Positions 25,981-34,450 of a stretch of DNA of 46,023 bases are shown one piece after another (the stretch's first letter is position 1; each line of letters starts with the position of its first letter). Both the position numbers and the translations under genes were made by a program. The stretch spans positions 1 to 46,023 of the forward strand of contig JAFDHB010000009.1 of NCBI GenBank assembly GCA_019308985.1, in the 5' to 3' direction. The DNA is from Deltaproteobacteria bacterium (GTDB lineage Bacteria; Desulfobacterota; DSM-4660; Desulfatiglandales; HGW-15). Below the pieces are notes generated by a model that was not told the DNA's origin, made no database searches, and saw only the letters and a program-made list of their open reading frames with translations.

Positions 25981-26613
25981 ATGTCCAAAGAATTGGTCAA
26001 CGCGATGGTCAGCATGAAAGAGAAGGAGGCCGTCAGTATCGCAAAGGAACTTCTCGATGGTGGTGAAGATCCAATGAATATCCTTAATGCCTGCAAAGAG
26101 GCCATGGAAGAGGTAGGGAATCGCTTTGAGAAAGGCGAATTCTTTTTGCCCGAGCTCGTTATGGCAGGTGAGATGCTGAAGCAGATATCCGAATTCGTCA
26201 AGCCCAAGCTTCAAGGGGAAGGGAAAACGGAAAAACTCGGCAAGGTCATCATAGGGACTGTCGAGGGAGATATCCATGATATCGGCAAGGACATTGTGGT
26301 CTTCATGCTCGACGTGAACGGCTTCGATGTACTGGATCTGGGCATTGACGTCCCCCCTCAGAAGTTTGTCGATTCCATAAAGGATTTCCAACCATCGGTC
26401 ATAGGGCTCAGCGGATTCCTGACCCTGGCCTTTGATTCCATGAAGGCGACCGTGGAGGCTATCTCAAAAGCAGGGCTGAGGGAGAATGTGAAAATCATGA
26501 TCGGTGGAGGCCAAATCGACGAAGAGGTGAGGAAATATTCCGGCGCGGATGCTTATGGCACGGATGCCATGGATGCGGTCAAATTGGCCAAACAATGGAT
26601 TGGTGCAAACTGA
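25981..26613 (+). CDS. Corrinoid (B12-binding) methyl-carrier protein
   Basis: 210 residues from ATG 25981, preceded by a strong AAAGGAGG site. The helical cap (about 5-85, NACKEAMEEVGNRFEKGEFFLPELVMAGE) and the B12 domain with D97-x-H99-x2-G102 (GDIHDIGKD) are textbook. The loop VPPQKFVDSIKDFQPSVIGLSG and the GGG(Q/A)IDEEV motif follow. It is the carrier partner of the UroD-type methyltransferase 35 bases upstream. No corrinoid-activating protein or second methyltransferase is nearby. The stop abuts the convergent nagZ stop with no spacer. Confidence 0.95.
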   Translation: MSKELVNAMVSMKEKEAVSIAKELLDGGEDPMNILNACKEAMEEVGNRFEKGEFFLPELVMAGEMLKQISEFVKPKLQGEGKTEKLGKVIIGTVEGDIHDIGKDIVVFMLDVNGFDVLDLGIDVPPQKFVDSIKDFQPSVIGLSGFLTLAFDSMKATVEAISKAGLRENVKIMIGGGQIDEEVRKYSGADAYGTDAMDAVKLAKQWIGAN

Positions 26614-27690
26614 TTAGGACCCAATCTGTTTGAAGTAGGACTTGACCTCTTGGACGGAGATCTTTTCAGCTTGGCCCAGGAAGCGGGACTTGGCTCTGGC
26701 TATCCGATCGTTGGCCTGCTGCAACCTGGTGAGGGGCAATGTTCCCTTGAGGATATTGCTTCTCATGAGTCTCAGTGATTCGAGAAACAGGGTCTGGTCT
26801 TTGCAAATCAGAAGGATGTCTGCGCCTGCCTCAAAGGCAGCCGCTGCCCCTTGCGGGACCGCTTTGTGTCTCCTCACGGCGCCCATCTCAAGGTCGTCGG
26901 TTATGACCAGCCCTTGGAAGCCCATTTTCTCCCTCAAGAGGCCGGTTACTATGGCCCGGGACATGGTCGCAGGCTGTGCGGGATCAAGGACCTTGTAAAC
27001 CGCATGGGATGTCATTATTCCACAGACCCCTTGAGCAATCGCCTCCTTGAACGGTGCCAGGTTGTTTTTTTCTATTTCTTCCGGCTGGATATCTATTACG
27101 GGCAGGTCCTGGTGAGGGTCCACCCTGGCCTGCCCCAATCCCGGGAAATGCTTGGCCACGGCCATTATGCCGTTTTCCTGGAGTGTCCTTATCACCGCCC
27201 TCCCCAACTTGGAGACCACCCGAGGGTCTTCACCGAAGATCCTGCCCGAGAGATGTCTTTCCAGTTCCCCGGTCTTTACATCAAGGACAGGAGCAAGATT
27301 CATATTAATCCCAACGAGCCTTAGCTCCTTTGCCGTAATTTTTGCGAACCTATCCGCCTCGTCAAGGGGGTTCTCAGAAGCTCCTATGGCGCTGTTACCC
27401 GGGAACTGGGTAAAGGGTTCCTTCAGCCTGGCGACCTTGCCTCCTTCCTGGTCAACGGCGATAAACAGCGGTATCTTATTGGTCTCTATGGCTTCTTGCT
27501 GAATGTCCATGGTAAGATATGCCAGTTGTACGGGATCCTTGATATTCCTTGAGAAAAGGATGACGCCGCCGATGTTATAGCGCCTAATGAGAGATCGCGT
27601 CTCCTCATCAAGTTCGTAACCTGGAATACCGACCATAAAGAGCTGGCCGATCTTCGCGTCAAGTTCTGAAAGCTCGAGCGTGGTCCCCAA
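26614..27690 (-). CDS. nagZ: Beta-N-acetylhexosaminidase, GH3 family (NagZ-like)
   Basis: 358 residues from TTG 27690, chosen because GGGAGG lies 5 bases upstream; the longer frame from 27720 has no ribosome-binding site. GH3 features are IGGVILFSRNI, IAVDQEGGKVARL, KHFPGLGQARVDPHQDLP (the NagZ KHFPGHG...DSH loop with the catalytic His kept but GHG changed to GLG), and the nucleophile in VITDDLEMGAV. NagZ removes GlcNAc from muropeptides. There is no signal peptide, fitting cytoplasmic wall recycling. It diverges from the MurU-like and AmgK-like genes, which act later in the same pathway. Confidence 0.9.
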   Translation of the reverse strand: MGTTLELSELDAKIGQLFMVGIPGYELDEETRSLIRRYNIGGVILFSRNIKDPVQLAYLTMDIQQEAIETNKIPLFIAVDQEGGKVARLKEPFTQFPGNSAIGASENPLDEADRFAKITAKELRLVGINMNLAPVLDVKTGELERHLSGRIFGEDPRVVSKLGRAVIRTLQENGIMAVAKHFPGLGQARVDPHQDLPVIDIQPEEIEKNNLAPFKEAIAQGVCGIMTSHAVYKVLDPAQPATMSRAIVTGLLREKMGFQGLVITDDLEMGAVRRHKAVPQGAAAAFEAGADILLICKDQTLFLESLRLMRSNILKGTLPLTRLQQANDRIARAKSRFLGQAEKISVQEVKSYFKQIGS

Positions 27691-27743
27691 TGGAACCTCC
27701 CTGCCTACCCCTGACACCAACGCATAGAAGGGGGATTTTTTGG

Positions 27744-27770
27744 TTGACTTGCCTATTATTCATCTATAGT
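27744..27770 (+). promoter_or_regulatory. Promoter for the murU-amgK genes
   Basis: TTGACT (27744-27749) and TATAGT (27765-27770) with a 15-base spacer, slightly short. A minus-strand candidate for nagZ (TTGTCC, 17 bases, AATAAT) overlaps it, so the two units may be co-regulated from a shared 133-base gap. Confidence 0.4.
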
Positions 27771-27823
27771 CAGTTAAGGACAATTGCAATAAAAAAAGGA
27801 AGCAGTGGATTTTTTGACTCCTC

Positions 27824-28723
27824 ATGAAAGCCATGATCCTTGCTGCAGGACTGGGAACCAGGCTGTTCCCCTTGACGCGCTTTAGGCCGAAGGCCCTCGT
27901 TCCCATTGTCAACAAGCCCATCATCGGGAGGACAATTGAGTATCTCAAGAGATACGGTGTGGGCAAGATAATCGTCAACGCCCACCACCACCATGAACAA
28001 CTGCTTGACTATCTCGGCGGAGGAGAGGCGTTCGGACTGGAGATAGAAGTCAGAGTGGAGCCTATAATCCTGGGCACTGGTGGCGGTATAAAGAATACGG
28101 AAGACTTCTGGGACGAGGAACCGTTCCTGGTAATAAACGGGGATGTTTCGACAAACATCGACCTGAAGGCGGCATACGAGATTCATCAAAGTTCCGGGGC
28201 ACTTGTAACCCTGGTCCTCCATGACCGCGAACCCTTCAACCAGGTAAAGGTGGACCGGGATATGGGGATAGTTGACATAGCAAAAGGCAATACACCCAAC
28301 AGGCTCGCCTTTACGGGCATACACGTCATCGATCCCCCCGTGCTCAAGCATATACCCAAGGGTGTCTTCTCCAGCATTATTTCTTGCTACAAGGGCCTGA
28401 TAGCATCAGGAGAGCCCCTCAAGGCCTATATCGCGCAGGGTCACTACTGGTTTGACGTGGGGAGTGTCGACGGATACATTGAAGCAAACAGAGGACTGCT
28501 GAAGGAACCGTTCGCCATTGCCGAGGACTGTACCGTGGGCCCTGGGGTACGGTTCGAGGAATGGGCAATCGTTGGAGCGAGGTGCCGCCTTGAAAAGCAC
28601 GTGGAAATAAGGCGGTCCATTCTGTGGGAAGATGTGACTGTAAGAGGGGGGAGAAAGATTCGGGACAGCATCATAACCTCTTCAAGGATCGTGGATCGAG
28701 ACGTGATTGAGGAAGTATGCTAG
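27824..28723 (+). CDS. murU: Sugar-1-phosphate nucleotidyltransferase, MurU-like, with C-terminal beta-helix
   Basis: 299 residues. The nucleotidyltransferase core is clear: MILAAGLGTRLFPLT, RPKALVPIVNKP, LGTGGGIKNTEDF, FLVINGDVS, FTGIHVIDP and WFDVGSVDGYIEAN. Residues about 228-299 form hexapeptide-repeat-like turns (CTVGPGVRFEEWAIVGARCRL), a left-handed beta-helix absent from the short Pseudomonas MurU. MurU makes UDP-MurNAc from MurNAc-1-phosphate. The assignment rests on the AmgK-like gene just downstream and divergent nagZ. On sequence alone it could equally be a mannose- or heptose-1-phosphate guanylyltransferase. Confidence 0.75.
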   Translation: MKAMILAAGLGTRLFPLTRFRPKALVPIVNKPIIGRTIEYLKRYGVGKIIVNAHHHHEQLLDYLGGGEAFGLEIEVRVEPIILGTGGGIKNTEDFWDEEPFLVINGDVSTNIDLKAAYEIHQSSGALVTLVLHDREPFNQVKVDRDMGIVDIAKGNTPNRLAFTGIHVIDPPVLKHIPKGVFSSIISCYKGLIASGEPLKAYIAQGHYWFDVGSVDGYIEANRGLLKEPFAIAEDCTVGPGVRFEEWAIVGARCRLEKHVEIRRSILWEDVTVRGGRKIRDSIITSSRIVDRDVIEEVC

Positions 28724-28799
28724 ATCCCGGCTCCACTCTCCTCCTGGCCCTTCGTGGACTGCATTGAACGCCTCATGTCATAGGGACCACTAACAAGGG

Positions 28800-29825
28800 A
28801 TGGATTCCGAAAAGCTCAGAGCAGGACTTCTTCATGTCGTCAAAGCCTTCCTCAAGGATCAGGGGTTTTCCTGTTCCCCCATTTCAATTCAACCTCTTGC
28901 CGGTGACGGCTCGAGAAGGAGATTTTACAGGATCCACCTCTCTGGCAATGACTTTAGCTGTGTTATCATGGAGAACTCCCCTGCCTCGGAATACCTCGAA
29001 AGGGAGAACATGGCCTACCTGAGGATAGGGCAACACCTGGGGGAGACGGGTCTCCCCATTCCAAAGATCTACCGTTTTGACCTTGAAGAAGGATGGTTTA
29101 TTATGGAGGATGTAGGTGATACCAACCTCCAGAACGCGGCCTCCGGCAGGAAAGATCGCCTCTCCCTCTACCAAGAGGCAGTGCAAGTGCTCTTCCGCCT
29201 CCAAACCGAAGGTGTCAAGGGCTTTGACAGGACCTGGACCTGCCAGACTGAGAGCTATGACAGGACAGTCATGCGCCTCTATGAATCCGACTATTTCAGG
29301 GACGAATACCTCACCAACTTCCTGGGGCTGAAACGAGACTGGTCATCCCTGGAAGGCCCCTTTCAGCACTTGGCTGAAATGGCTTCCAAGGCGGGGGCTG
29401 ACTACCTCATGCACAGGGATTTCCAATCACGGAACATATTTATCAAATCGGGCAAGATAAAAATCCTGGACTGGCAGGGTGCGAGGCTGGGCCCCCTTGC
29501 CTATGACCTGGCCTCCCTGCTCATTGACCCATATGTAGGGTTGTCGGGCATGGAGAAGATACGCGTCTACAACTTCTACCTGGACATTCTCTCAAGAAAT
29601 CACCCTCGCATGGTCAACGCCTTTGAAAAATACTTTCCATACTTGGCCATCCAGAGGAACCTCCAGATCCTCGGTGCCTTCTCCTACCTGTCCCTGGTAG
29701 AGAAAAAGACCCATTTCGAGCCCTACATTCCCCGAGCCTTGGATTCCCTCAAAGAACTCTTGACGACCCTGGGAGACAAAGAACTGACACCCCTGCTGGA
29801 ACTCCTGGAAGCCCTGCCCGGTTGA
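28800..29825 (+). CDS. amgK: Sugar kinase of aminoglycoside-phosphotransferase fold, AmgK-like
   Basis: 341 residues. LAGDGSRRRFYRIHL (33-47) resembles the GDAS.RRYFR opening of AmgK, the anomeric MurNAc/GlcNAc kinase; the catalytic loop is MHRDFQSRN (204-212) and the metal Asp is in LDWQGARLGPLAYDL (223-237). AmgK phosphorylates MurNAc at C1, feeding MurU. The gene lies 76 bases after the MurU-like gene on the same strand. The start has AAGGG directly against the ATG, a poor site, but an in-frame stop 9 bases upstream rules out a longer form. Confidence 0.8.
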   Translation: MDSEKLRAGLLHVVKAFLKDQGFSCSPISIQPLAGDGSRRRFYRIHLSGNDFSCVIMENSPASEYLERENMAYLRIGQHLGETGLPIPKIYRFDLEEGWFIMEDVGDTNLQNAASGRKDRLSLYQEAVQVLFRLQTEGVKGFDRTWTCQTESYDRTVMRLYESDYFRDEYLTNFLGLKRDWSSLEGPFQHLAEMASKAGADYLMHRDFQSRNIFIKSGKIKILDWQGARLGPLAYDLASLLIDPYVGLSGMEKIRVYNFYLDILSRNHPRMVNAFEKYFPYLAIQRNLQILGAFSYLSLVEKKTHFEPYIPRALDSLKELLTTLGDKELTPLLELLEALPG

Positions 29826-29861
29826 ACTCCGCTCTTTTCACTGTCCTGTTTCCATGAGGGT

Positions 29862-30557
29862 TCAATAGTAAGATGAGCGCCTCTTTCTCTGTTTCATCCC
29901 CAGTATCAGGCCGACAACCAGGCCGCACAGGAGAACACTTGCCCCGGCTATGAACCACTTTGTCCTCTGGGAGTTTTTAAGCCTCTCGTATTCCTTGTTC
30001 AACAGGTCAAAATCCCTCTGGATCGTTTCCAGTCGTGATTGTATTTGATCATAACTGGCCTTCAATTCGATATAACCGGCAGCGCCCTCCTTTAGGCTGT
30101 CATAATCCTTTTTCAGTTTTGTCAGTGCCTTTACCGTAGTCGCCAATTGACCCGAACTTTCCCTCTCTCTTTGCATCGTCCTCTGCAGGTCTAGTTGGAG
30201 TGCCTCCAGTTTTTCTTTCAACTGCGTGTTCTCCTTCCGTAACTCGGTTGCCTTAACTTTCCAGGGTACCCTTAAAGTCAAGTAGCGAGTCAGGACCCAG
30301 CCTTCTTCTTCGTCATCCTTGCCCAAGAGGCGGACGCGGCTCCAGTCTCCCTGTGACTCCAAGACCTCCACTGCCTGCCCTGAGACGAGCATAGCAAGGA
30401 TCTTATTCTCCAGGCTGGGCCCTGTCCTGAAGGTAATCCTGAAGGAATCGGTTACATAGGCCTTTTCAGCCCTGGCAGGTCCGGCTAAACAAAAAAAGAA
30501 AGCAACAAGAAGTATCAAAATGCGCCCATACATAGTCAATACCCTCAGAATCTGCAT
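29862..30557 (-). CDS. SH3-domain membrane protein with coiled coil (YgiM/TIGR04211 type)
   Basis: 231 residues: a signal peptide (about 9-30, ending GPARAEK), a bacterial SH3 domain (33-95, FRTGPSLENKILAMLVSGQAVEVLE), a long coiled coil (102-200, rich in E/K/L heptads), and one C-terminal membrane helix (205-225) with a basic tail RKRRSSYY. This is the YgiM/TIGR04211 layout, whose function is unknown and thought to be envelope-related. It converges with the amgK-like gene after 36 bases and follows the PPDK_N-like gene on the same strand. The start could instead be ATG 30533, also with a purine-rich site. Confidence 0.85.
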   Translation of the reverse strand: MQILRVLTMYGRILILLVAFFFCLAGPARAEKAYVTDSFRITFRTGPSLENKILAMLVSGQAVEVLESQGDWSRVRLLGKDDEEEGWVLTRYLTLRVPWKVKATELRKENTQLKEKLEALQLDLQRTMQRERESSGQLATTVKALTKLKKDYDSLKEGAAGYIELKASYDQIQSRLETIQRDFDLLNKEYERLKNSQRTKWFIAGASVLLCGLVVGLILGMKQRKRRSSYY

Positions 30558-30630
30558 GTCATTTTCACCTATCTCTAGGTCCGCCCCTCAATGGGAAAGG
30601 TCTTTTTTCCTTCTTTCTTGCCAAGTCGTG

Positions 30631-32940
30631 TCATGATTCATTTTTTTCAGGAAAATCAAGAAACCCTATCCCCTTTTGTGATTTGACATCTTGGTATATT
30701 TGAAGCAACCTCCCGCCACTGATCTCCGGCACGTGCAGCACTTTTACCACATGGCTGAATGGAGCCAGCTCTTTGCTGACGGCAGCCAGCTTGTTAGGGG
30801 ACTTCAGGAAAAATTCCTCCCTGAACAGGACTCCAGCCTCATCTGGATATATCGCTATCGGAACTATGGAGGCCTCAATGAGATCGTTGAAAAAGTGGGT
30901 ACCTGAAGAAACTTCAGGTTTCACCCCGTTCCCCTCAAAGGCTATCTCAGCCAGGATACAGGTTCGGTTGATATCCTCATAGCCCACACGTACGCCGAGA
31001 TTGATATCATTACTACCCCACCTGCCGGGGCCGAACAGTGCGTACCGCCTGCCTGAAAGCTTCCGGTTGAGCAGGCTCACGACCTTTCCTATCCTGAGCT
31101 TCTCTTCGGATGAGCCCAGGTTTGCGTAGGCCTTTGGATCAACGTATACAACATATTCTATATCCTTGGTGATACTGTTTGAAAGCACCCGGTTGGTCGT
31201 AAACACGATGTGTTCCTCAGGCACGTCTTCCGGCAGCTCGACGGAGTCCAACTCCTCGGGCATTGAGAGGGTGCGGCACTGAAGGAGGTACAACTTGTCC
31301 TGATCCCAGGCGAATTCTATGTCTATCGGCCTCCCATAGGCCTCCTCCAGTTTCCGTAGTATCTTCTTGATCAAGTTGATGAAAGGTCTTTTCCTGATGA
31401 AATTTTCGAACGTTATGCACGCACCCTTCAAGTCCGGAAGCTTACCCGTAAACAAGGGGGCGGAAATATGGCCGGATTCCTCAAAAGAGCAGACATGATA
31501 TACGTAGTCCCGGGGTAACATCGGCAAGAGTTCTTGAAAGGGGACGGAGTCGAGGTCACCGGTTTCCAAGTTCAGGACATCCACCAGCCGCTGGGAGTAC
31601 TTCTTGATCTGTGCGGCATCTACCTCGGGCCTCAGCAGGGGATGACTCAAGGGTATCATCCTCGGATAGTCCGAGCCTACCCTGTCCACCGCCCTCGTAC
31701 CAAGTCCAAAGACCAGCCTGACAATCCCGTCTTCTTTCCTGATGCGGGGGGACCACCTGAAAGGGTTCTGTGAAAACGCCACTCCCGCTGCCATGGGGAA
31801 GAAATACTTCCCAATCCTTTTCCCTACCACCTTTTGAACCAGGATGCTCATCTTCTCGTCAAAGTCCAGGAGGTCGTGATCCTCGCGATAGAGTATCGGA
31901 GCCGGTCCATATGTGCTCATGTGCACCCTCTTGAGCCCCCGCATGAATGAGTCCAGGCGATCTTCCAAGGGCCCTTGATTGGCCACGAATACGGAATCGT
32001 ACTTACCCGAGAACGCATATCCAAAGTTGTCTTCCAAAAGGCTTGAAGATCTCAGAATCAGGGGATGCTCTCCAATTTTTTCCAGGAAGTCCCGAAACAT
32101 CTCGACCATGTCAGGAGGGTAGGAAGCTTCCTCGAAGAGCTGGGAAATGTTCTTGTATTCCTCCTCTATGGCTTCCCTGGTCTTGTACTTCTGGCTATGA
32201 AAGTGGTGAAAATTGTTATAGTCAATGAAGTCGGAAAAGATACCGGAGTTGAAGTAATAGGACTCGGGAATAGTGACATATCTCCTGAAGTCAGGATCTT
32301 TCTCAGAGAGCCGCGGCAAGATGATCCGGTAAGCCAGGAACATCCCCGCAGCCTTTCCCCCGATCTTTCCCGGCCTCCTTGGGTTCCAGCAACTGTATTT
32401 GAGCATCTCGTCCACGTCCCGGATGGTGATATAACGCTTGGCCACACCCAGGAAGGGCAACTGGTTGGATATGAAGTGGCTGATGAGGGCCACCCTCACC
32501 CCTTCAGCCTCATTGGGGTTTATGAACAGGTCTCCCTGTGGTATTTCACAGAATTCTCTTAAGGCCTTCTTTATCTTCAAAGAGGTGACGCCCTCAGTGT
32601 TCACCACCCTGTTGAGGTTCCTGAACCGGTCTTGCTTTCTCGCCAGATTGATGTGATTCTCAATTTCCTTTTCGTTGAAGTGATTGGAGAAGTAGAGGTC
32701 GATCAAGGCATTGGTATACTCTTCGATTTCCTCCTCACTGGGGGAAGTTCCCTTCTCTGCGAGTTTGGCTCGGGCCTCCATCCGAAGTCTCTCATCGTCC
32801 ACTATTCCCCGCTTCTTGAGGGCGGATAGAAAGATGGATCTCATCTCCTTAACCAGTTGGGGATATTTCATCATCCTCTGGTAGAGCCGATAAGCGAGGA
32901 CGAGATCCATCTCTTTTTCTTTGGCTGCGACCGTTATCAT
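30631..32940 (-). CDS. Large ATP-grasp protein with PEP/pyruvate-binding (PPDK_N-like) domain, no phospho-His domain
   Basis: 769 residues. The N-terminal ~185 are helical and not recognised. A pyruvate-phosphate-dikinase N-terminal-like ATP-grasp follows: GKIGGKAAGMFLAYRI (191-206), HPLILRSSSLLEDNFGYAFSGKYDSVF (about 313-339), FFPMAAGVAFSQNPF, and IEFAWDQDKLYLLQCRTL (about 550-567). The swivelling phospho-His domain and PEP-binding barrel of PPDK/PEP synthase are absent. Instead the last 200 residues carry RRYALFGPGRWGSNDINLGVRV and SSGTHFFNDLIEASI, conserved in similar proteins of this phylum by my recollection. The ATG overlaps the gdhA stop as ATGA, so translation is coupled. Function unknown; perhaps a phosphotransfer or regulatory protein linked to glutamate metabolism. 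Confidence 0.85.
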   Translation of the reverse strand: MITVAAKEKEMDLVLAYRLYQRMMKYPQLVKEMRSIFLSALKKRGIVDDERLRMEARAKLAEKGTSPSEEEIEEYTNALIDLYFSNHFNEKEIENHINLARKQDRFRNLNRVVNTEGVTSLKIKKALREFCEIPQGDLFINPNEAEGVRVALISHFISNQLPFLGVAKRYITIRDVDEMLKYSCWNPRRPGKIGGKAAGMFLAYRIILPRLSEKDPDFRRYVTIPESYYFNSGIFSDFIDYNNFHHFHSQKYKTREAIEEEYKNISQLFEEASYPPDMVEMFRDFLEKIGEHPLILRSSSLLEDNFGYAFSGKYDSVFVANQGPLEDRLDSFMRGLKRVHMSTYGPAPILYREDHDLLDFDEKMSILVQKVVGKRIGKYFFPMAAGVAFSQNPFRWSPRIRKEDGIVRLVFGLGTRAVDRVGSDYPRMIPLSHPLLRPEVDAAQIKKYSQRLVDVLNLETGDLDSVPFQELLPMLPRDYVYHVCSFEESGHISAPLFTGKLPDLKGACITFENFIRKRPFINLIKKILRKLEEAYGRPIDIEFAWDQDKLYLLQCRTLSMPEELDSVELPEDVPEEHIVFTTNRVLSNSITKDIEYVVYVDPKAYANLGSSEEKLRIGKVVSLLNRKLSGRRYALFGPGRWGSNDINLGVRVGYEDINRTCILAEIAFEGNGVKPEVSSGTHFFNDLIEASIVPIAIYPDEAGVLFREEFFLKSPNKLAAVSKELAPFSHVVKVLHVPEISGGRLLQIYQDVKSQKGIGFLDFPEKNES

Positions 32941-34187
32941 ACCCAGCCCCTCAGTTTGCAGGCCTCTGCTACCCTCGATACTGCAACAAGGTACGCGGCC
33001 GCCCTCATGGGTATCTTCTCTTGTTGACTGGCCGAGTAGACACTGTGGAAGGCCATCTTCATCTTTTCATCCAGGCGCTTGTGGACTTCCTCAAGGCTCC
33101 AGTAATAGTTGTACGTATTCTGCACCTGTTCGAAATACGATACGGTCACCCCACCGGCATTTGCAAGGAAATCAGGAAGTACGACTACCCCTCTGTCATA
33201 AAGGATTTCATCTGCCTCGGGGGTGGTCGGGCCGTTTGCCAGCTCACAGGATATCCTGCAATTGATCCTACCGGCGTTCTCTTCAGTGATAACATTTTCG
33301 AGGGCCGCTGGGAAGAGGACGGTAGTTTTGAGCTCAAGCAACTCTTCATTGGTCAAGGAGTCAGCATCGGGGTATCCTCCCAGGGCACCGTTTTCCCGCT
33401 TGTATTTTACCAGCCTCTCCACATCTATTCCCTTTGGGTTATACACTCCTCCTTTGGAGTCCGATGCAGCTATGAGCCTAAGGCCCAGTAATTCCTTACC
33501 GAGGATGGCAGCATGCTGCCCGGCATTTCCAAAACCCTGGACAACCATTGGTTCCCCTTCCAAACCTATTTTATAGGCCTTGGCCGCCTCCCTGGTGACG
33601 TATATTCCGCCCCTTGCGGTAGCGTCATCCCTTCCTGGTGAACCGCCCAAAGGCAGGGGTTTTCCAGTAATTACACCGGGATGCTTTTCCCCGACTATGA
33701 CTTCATATTCATCCATCATCCAGGCCATGATCTGGGGGGTGGTATAAACATCAGGTGCCGGGACATCCTTCGTTACACCTAGATCCGTCCCGATCGCCCT
33801 GATGTAGGCCCTGGCCAGGCGCTCCTTTTCCGTCTCGGTCATTTCCTTCGGATTGCAGACTATTCCGCCTTTTCCACCTCCCAAGGGGATATCTACCACG
33901 GATGTCTTCCATGTCATCCAGGCAGCCAGCGCCCTTACCGTATCAATGGTTTCATCCGGGTGCCAGCGGATACCTCCTTTTCCAGGCCCCCTCGCGGTGT
34001 TGTACACCACCCTGAAGGCGTGAAAAATCTTGCAGGCTCCATCGTCCATCCTCACGGGTAGGGTTACCTTCAATTCCCTCATGGGCCATCGCAGCATTTC
34101 GTGGGTGGCTGCATCCAGGCCCAGTCTTTCCGCCGCCTCATCGAGTTGGCGTTGTGCTATCTTGAAAGGATTCAGCGCATCGTTCAT
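32937..34187 (-). CDS. gdhA: Glutamate dehydrogenase
   Basis: 416 residues from ATG 34187 (MNDALNPFKIAQRQL), chosen because GGAGGAGAA lies just upstream; a 39-codon extension has no start signal. The Glu/Leu dehydrogenase features are GPGKGGIRWHP and IPLGGGKGGIVCNP (active-site Lys), DVPAPDV, and the Rossmann motif VVQGFGNAGQHAA. Reversible oxidative deamination of glutamate to 2-oxoglutarate. It is co-directional with and overlaps the PPDK_N-like gene by 4 bases. The gap to the divergent isochorismatase gene holds no clear regulator site. Confidence 0.95.
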   Translation of the reverse strand: MNDALNPFKIAQRQLDEAAERLGLDAATHEMLRWPMRELKVTLPVRMDDGACKIFHAFRVVYNTARGPGKGGIRWHPDETIDTVRALAAWMTWKTSVVDIPLGGGKGGIVCNPKEMTETEKERLARAYIRAIGTDLGVTKDVPAPDVYTTPQIMAWMMDEYEVIVGEKHPGVITGKPLPLGGSPGRDDATARGGIYVTREAAKAYKIGLEGEPMVVQGFGNAGQHAAILGKELLGLRLIAASDSKGGVYNPKGIDVERLVKYKRENGALGGYPDADSLTNEELLELKTTVLFPAALENVITEENAGRINCRISCELANGPTTPEADEILYDRGVVVLPDFLANAGGVTVSYFEQVQNTYNYYWSLEEVHKRLDEKMKMAFHSVYSASQQEKIPMRAAAYLVAVSRVAEACKLRGWV

Positions 34188-34450
34188 ATGTTCTCCTCCA
34201 AATTCCATGCTTCCGTAAAGGTCACTGAATGGGAGATGAACTTGACACCTTTTCATCCTCCTTCCTGGTTCCGCGCCTCCTCGAAACTCGTCAAAGATAA
34301 GCAAAACTATTTACATTGTCCTGAAAATGGCCTATTAAAACTATCATTAATCTTTCTGGTGGATTTTTGCAACCCTTACACATGCAAAAATCTTTTTTCC
34401 GGAATAGCCTCAGATGCAAGGTACCGAGTACCGAGATCCAGGAAGGGAAT

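Noticed and set aside
34188..34450. Promoter pairs for gdhA and the isochorismatase gene
   Set aside because: Only weak matches with poor spacing (20 bases, or 3 of 6 at -10).
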